Positions 63,781 through 64,000 of a DNA stretch of 64,000 nt are shown here, one piece after another. Made by a program: the position numbers and the translations under genes. How positions within the stretch are numbered: the stretch's first letter is position 1; the number at the start of each line of letters is the position of its first letter. Under the pieces are notes generated by a model. The model worked only from the letters and a program-made list of their open reading frames with translations. It made no database searches and was not told the origin of the DNA. Source of the DNA: Spirometra erinaceieuropaei (taxonomy: Eukaryota > Platyhelminthes > Cestoda > Diphyllobothriidea > Diphyllobothriidae); NCBI GenBank assembly GCA_902702965.1, contig CACRXP010000006.1:837299-901298 (forward strand). The letters run 5' to 3'.

Positions 63781-64000
63781 ATATGGGTAAAGATTCGAGG
63801 TCCAGATATTGTATCCCGTTCATCATCCCCCGAAGAAGACGAAGAAGAAGATGGGGCGAATTCATGGACCGAGTTATATTTGTACTGACGTTTCGGAAAC
63901 CCTCTCGTTTCCATCATCGGAGTAATGCGTTGACTGTTCCTGCTGGTCTTGATTGCGTCAGCCTTGATACCTGCCTGGTATTATATCCGTGCGCGAGGCA
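63781..64000 (-). mobile_element. PLE-type 3' region at window edge
   Basis: Holds a hammerhead-like motif followed, in the minus sense, by a TCT-rich run (63836-63853 on plus as GAAGAAGACGAAG), as in the lineage-2 PLE arm. The coding part of the putative element would lie beyond 64000, so this is inference from the ribozyme and its context. Confidence 0.45.
63883..63924 (-). ncRNA. Minimal hammerhead-like ribozyme
   Basis: Minus strand: stem I TACT/AGTA (4 bp), core CCGATGA (second base C instead of U), stem II GGAAAC-GAGAGG-GTTTCC (perfect 6 bp), GAAACGTC. Stem II differs from the 35.2/48.4 kb motif at several positions on both sides while staying fully paired, which supports RNA structure. 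Confidence 0.65.

Overview
This window looks like gene-poor, repeat-dense chromosomal DNA from a eukaryote, most likely a flatworm and plausibly a diphyllobothriid-type tapeworm (Spirometra/Schistocephalus-like). That is inference. It rests on non-LTR (RTE-type) and Penelope-like protein remnants that resemble those I know from cestodes, on interstitial degenerate TTAGGG-type tracts, on A+T-rich background and on the absence of any bacterial-style gene arrangement. I recognise no host protein-coding gene. Every coding stretch I can identify belongs to a decayed retroelement; small exons of a host gene with long introns cannot be excluded by eye.

Layout. 0-8.2 kb: a Penelope-like element (PLE) endonuclease remnant on the minus strand, a 1 kb foldback (long terminal inverted repeat) element, a degenerate telomere-like tract, a pair of tRNA-like/SINE segments, and a PLE with reverse transcriptase (YVDD), GIY-YIG endonuclease and a 3' region holding hammerhead-ribozyme-like motifs. 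8.2-22 kb: a second, 5'-truncated PLE of the same lineage and five or six foldback elements, otherwise anonymous. 22.1-49.06 kb: a tandem duplication of about 13.3-13.7 kb (copy 1 22101-35783, copy 2 35796-49062). Each copy carries a second PLE lineage flanked by inverted 3' arms, telomere-like tracts, several foldback elements, the 5' half of an RTE retrotransposon and a third PLE lineage with a minimal hammerhead motif. 49.3-50.6 kb: the reverse-transcriptase half of the same RTE element, outside the duplication. 50.6-64 kb: two related tRNA-like SINE copies, a perfect (CAT)48 microsatellite, another foldback element and, at the right edge, a further PLE-type 3' region with a hammerhead motif.

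The strongest new-looking signal is the repeated appearance, in three PLE lineages, of hammerhead-like RNA folds in sense orientation just downstream of the GIY-YIG coding region, with some stem changes that keep pairing. Hammerhead motifs in PLEs are an established phenomenon, so the novelty is in these copies and their variants. The second signal is the large tandem duplication, whose two copies differ in mobile-element content and in local divergence (about 88% in some stretches, about 98-99% in others, estimated by eye).
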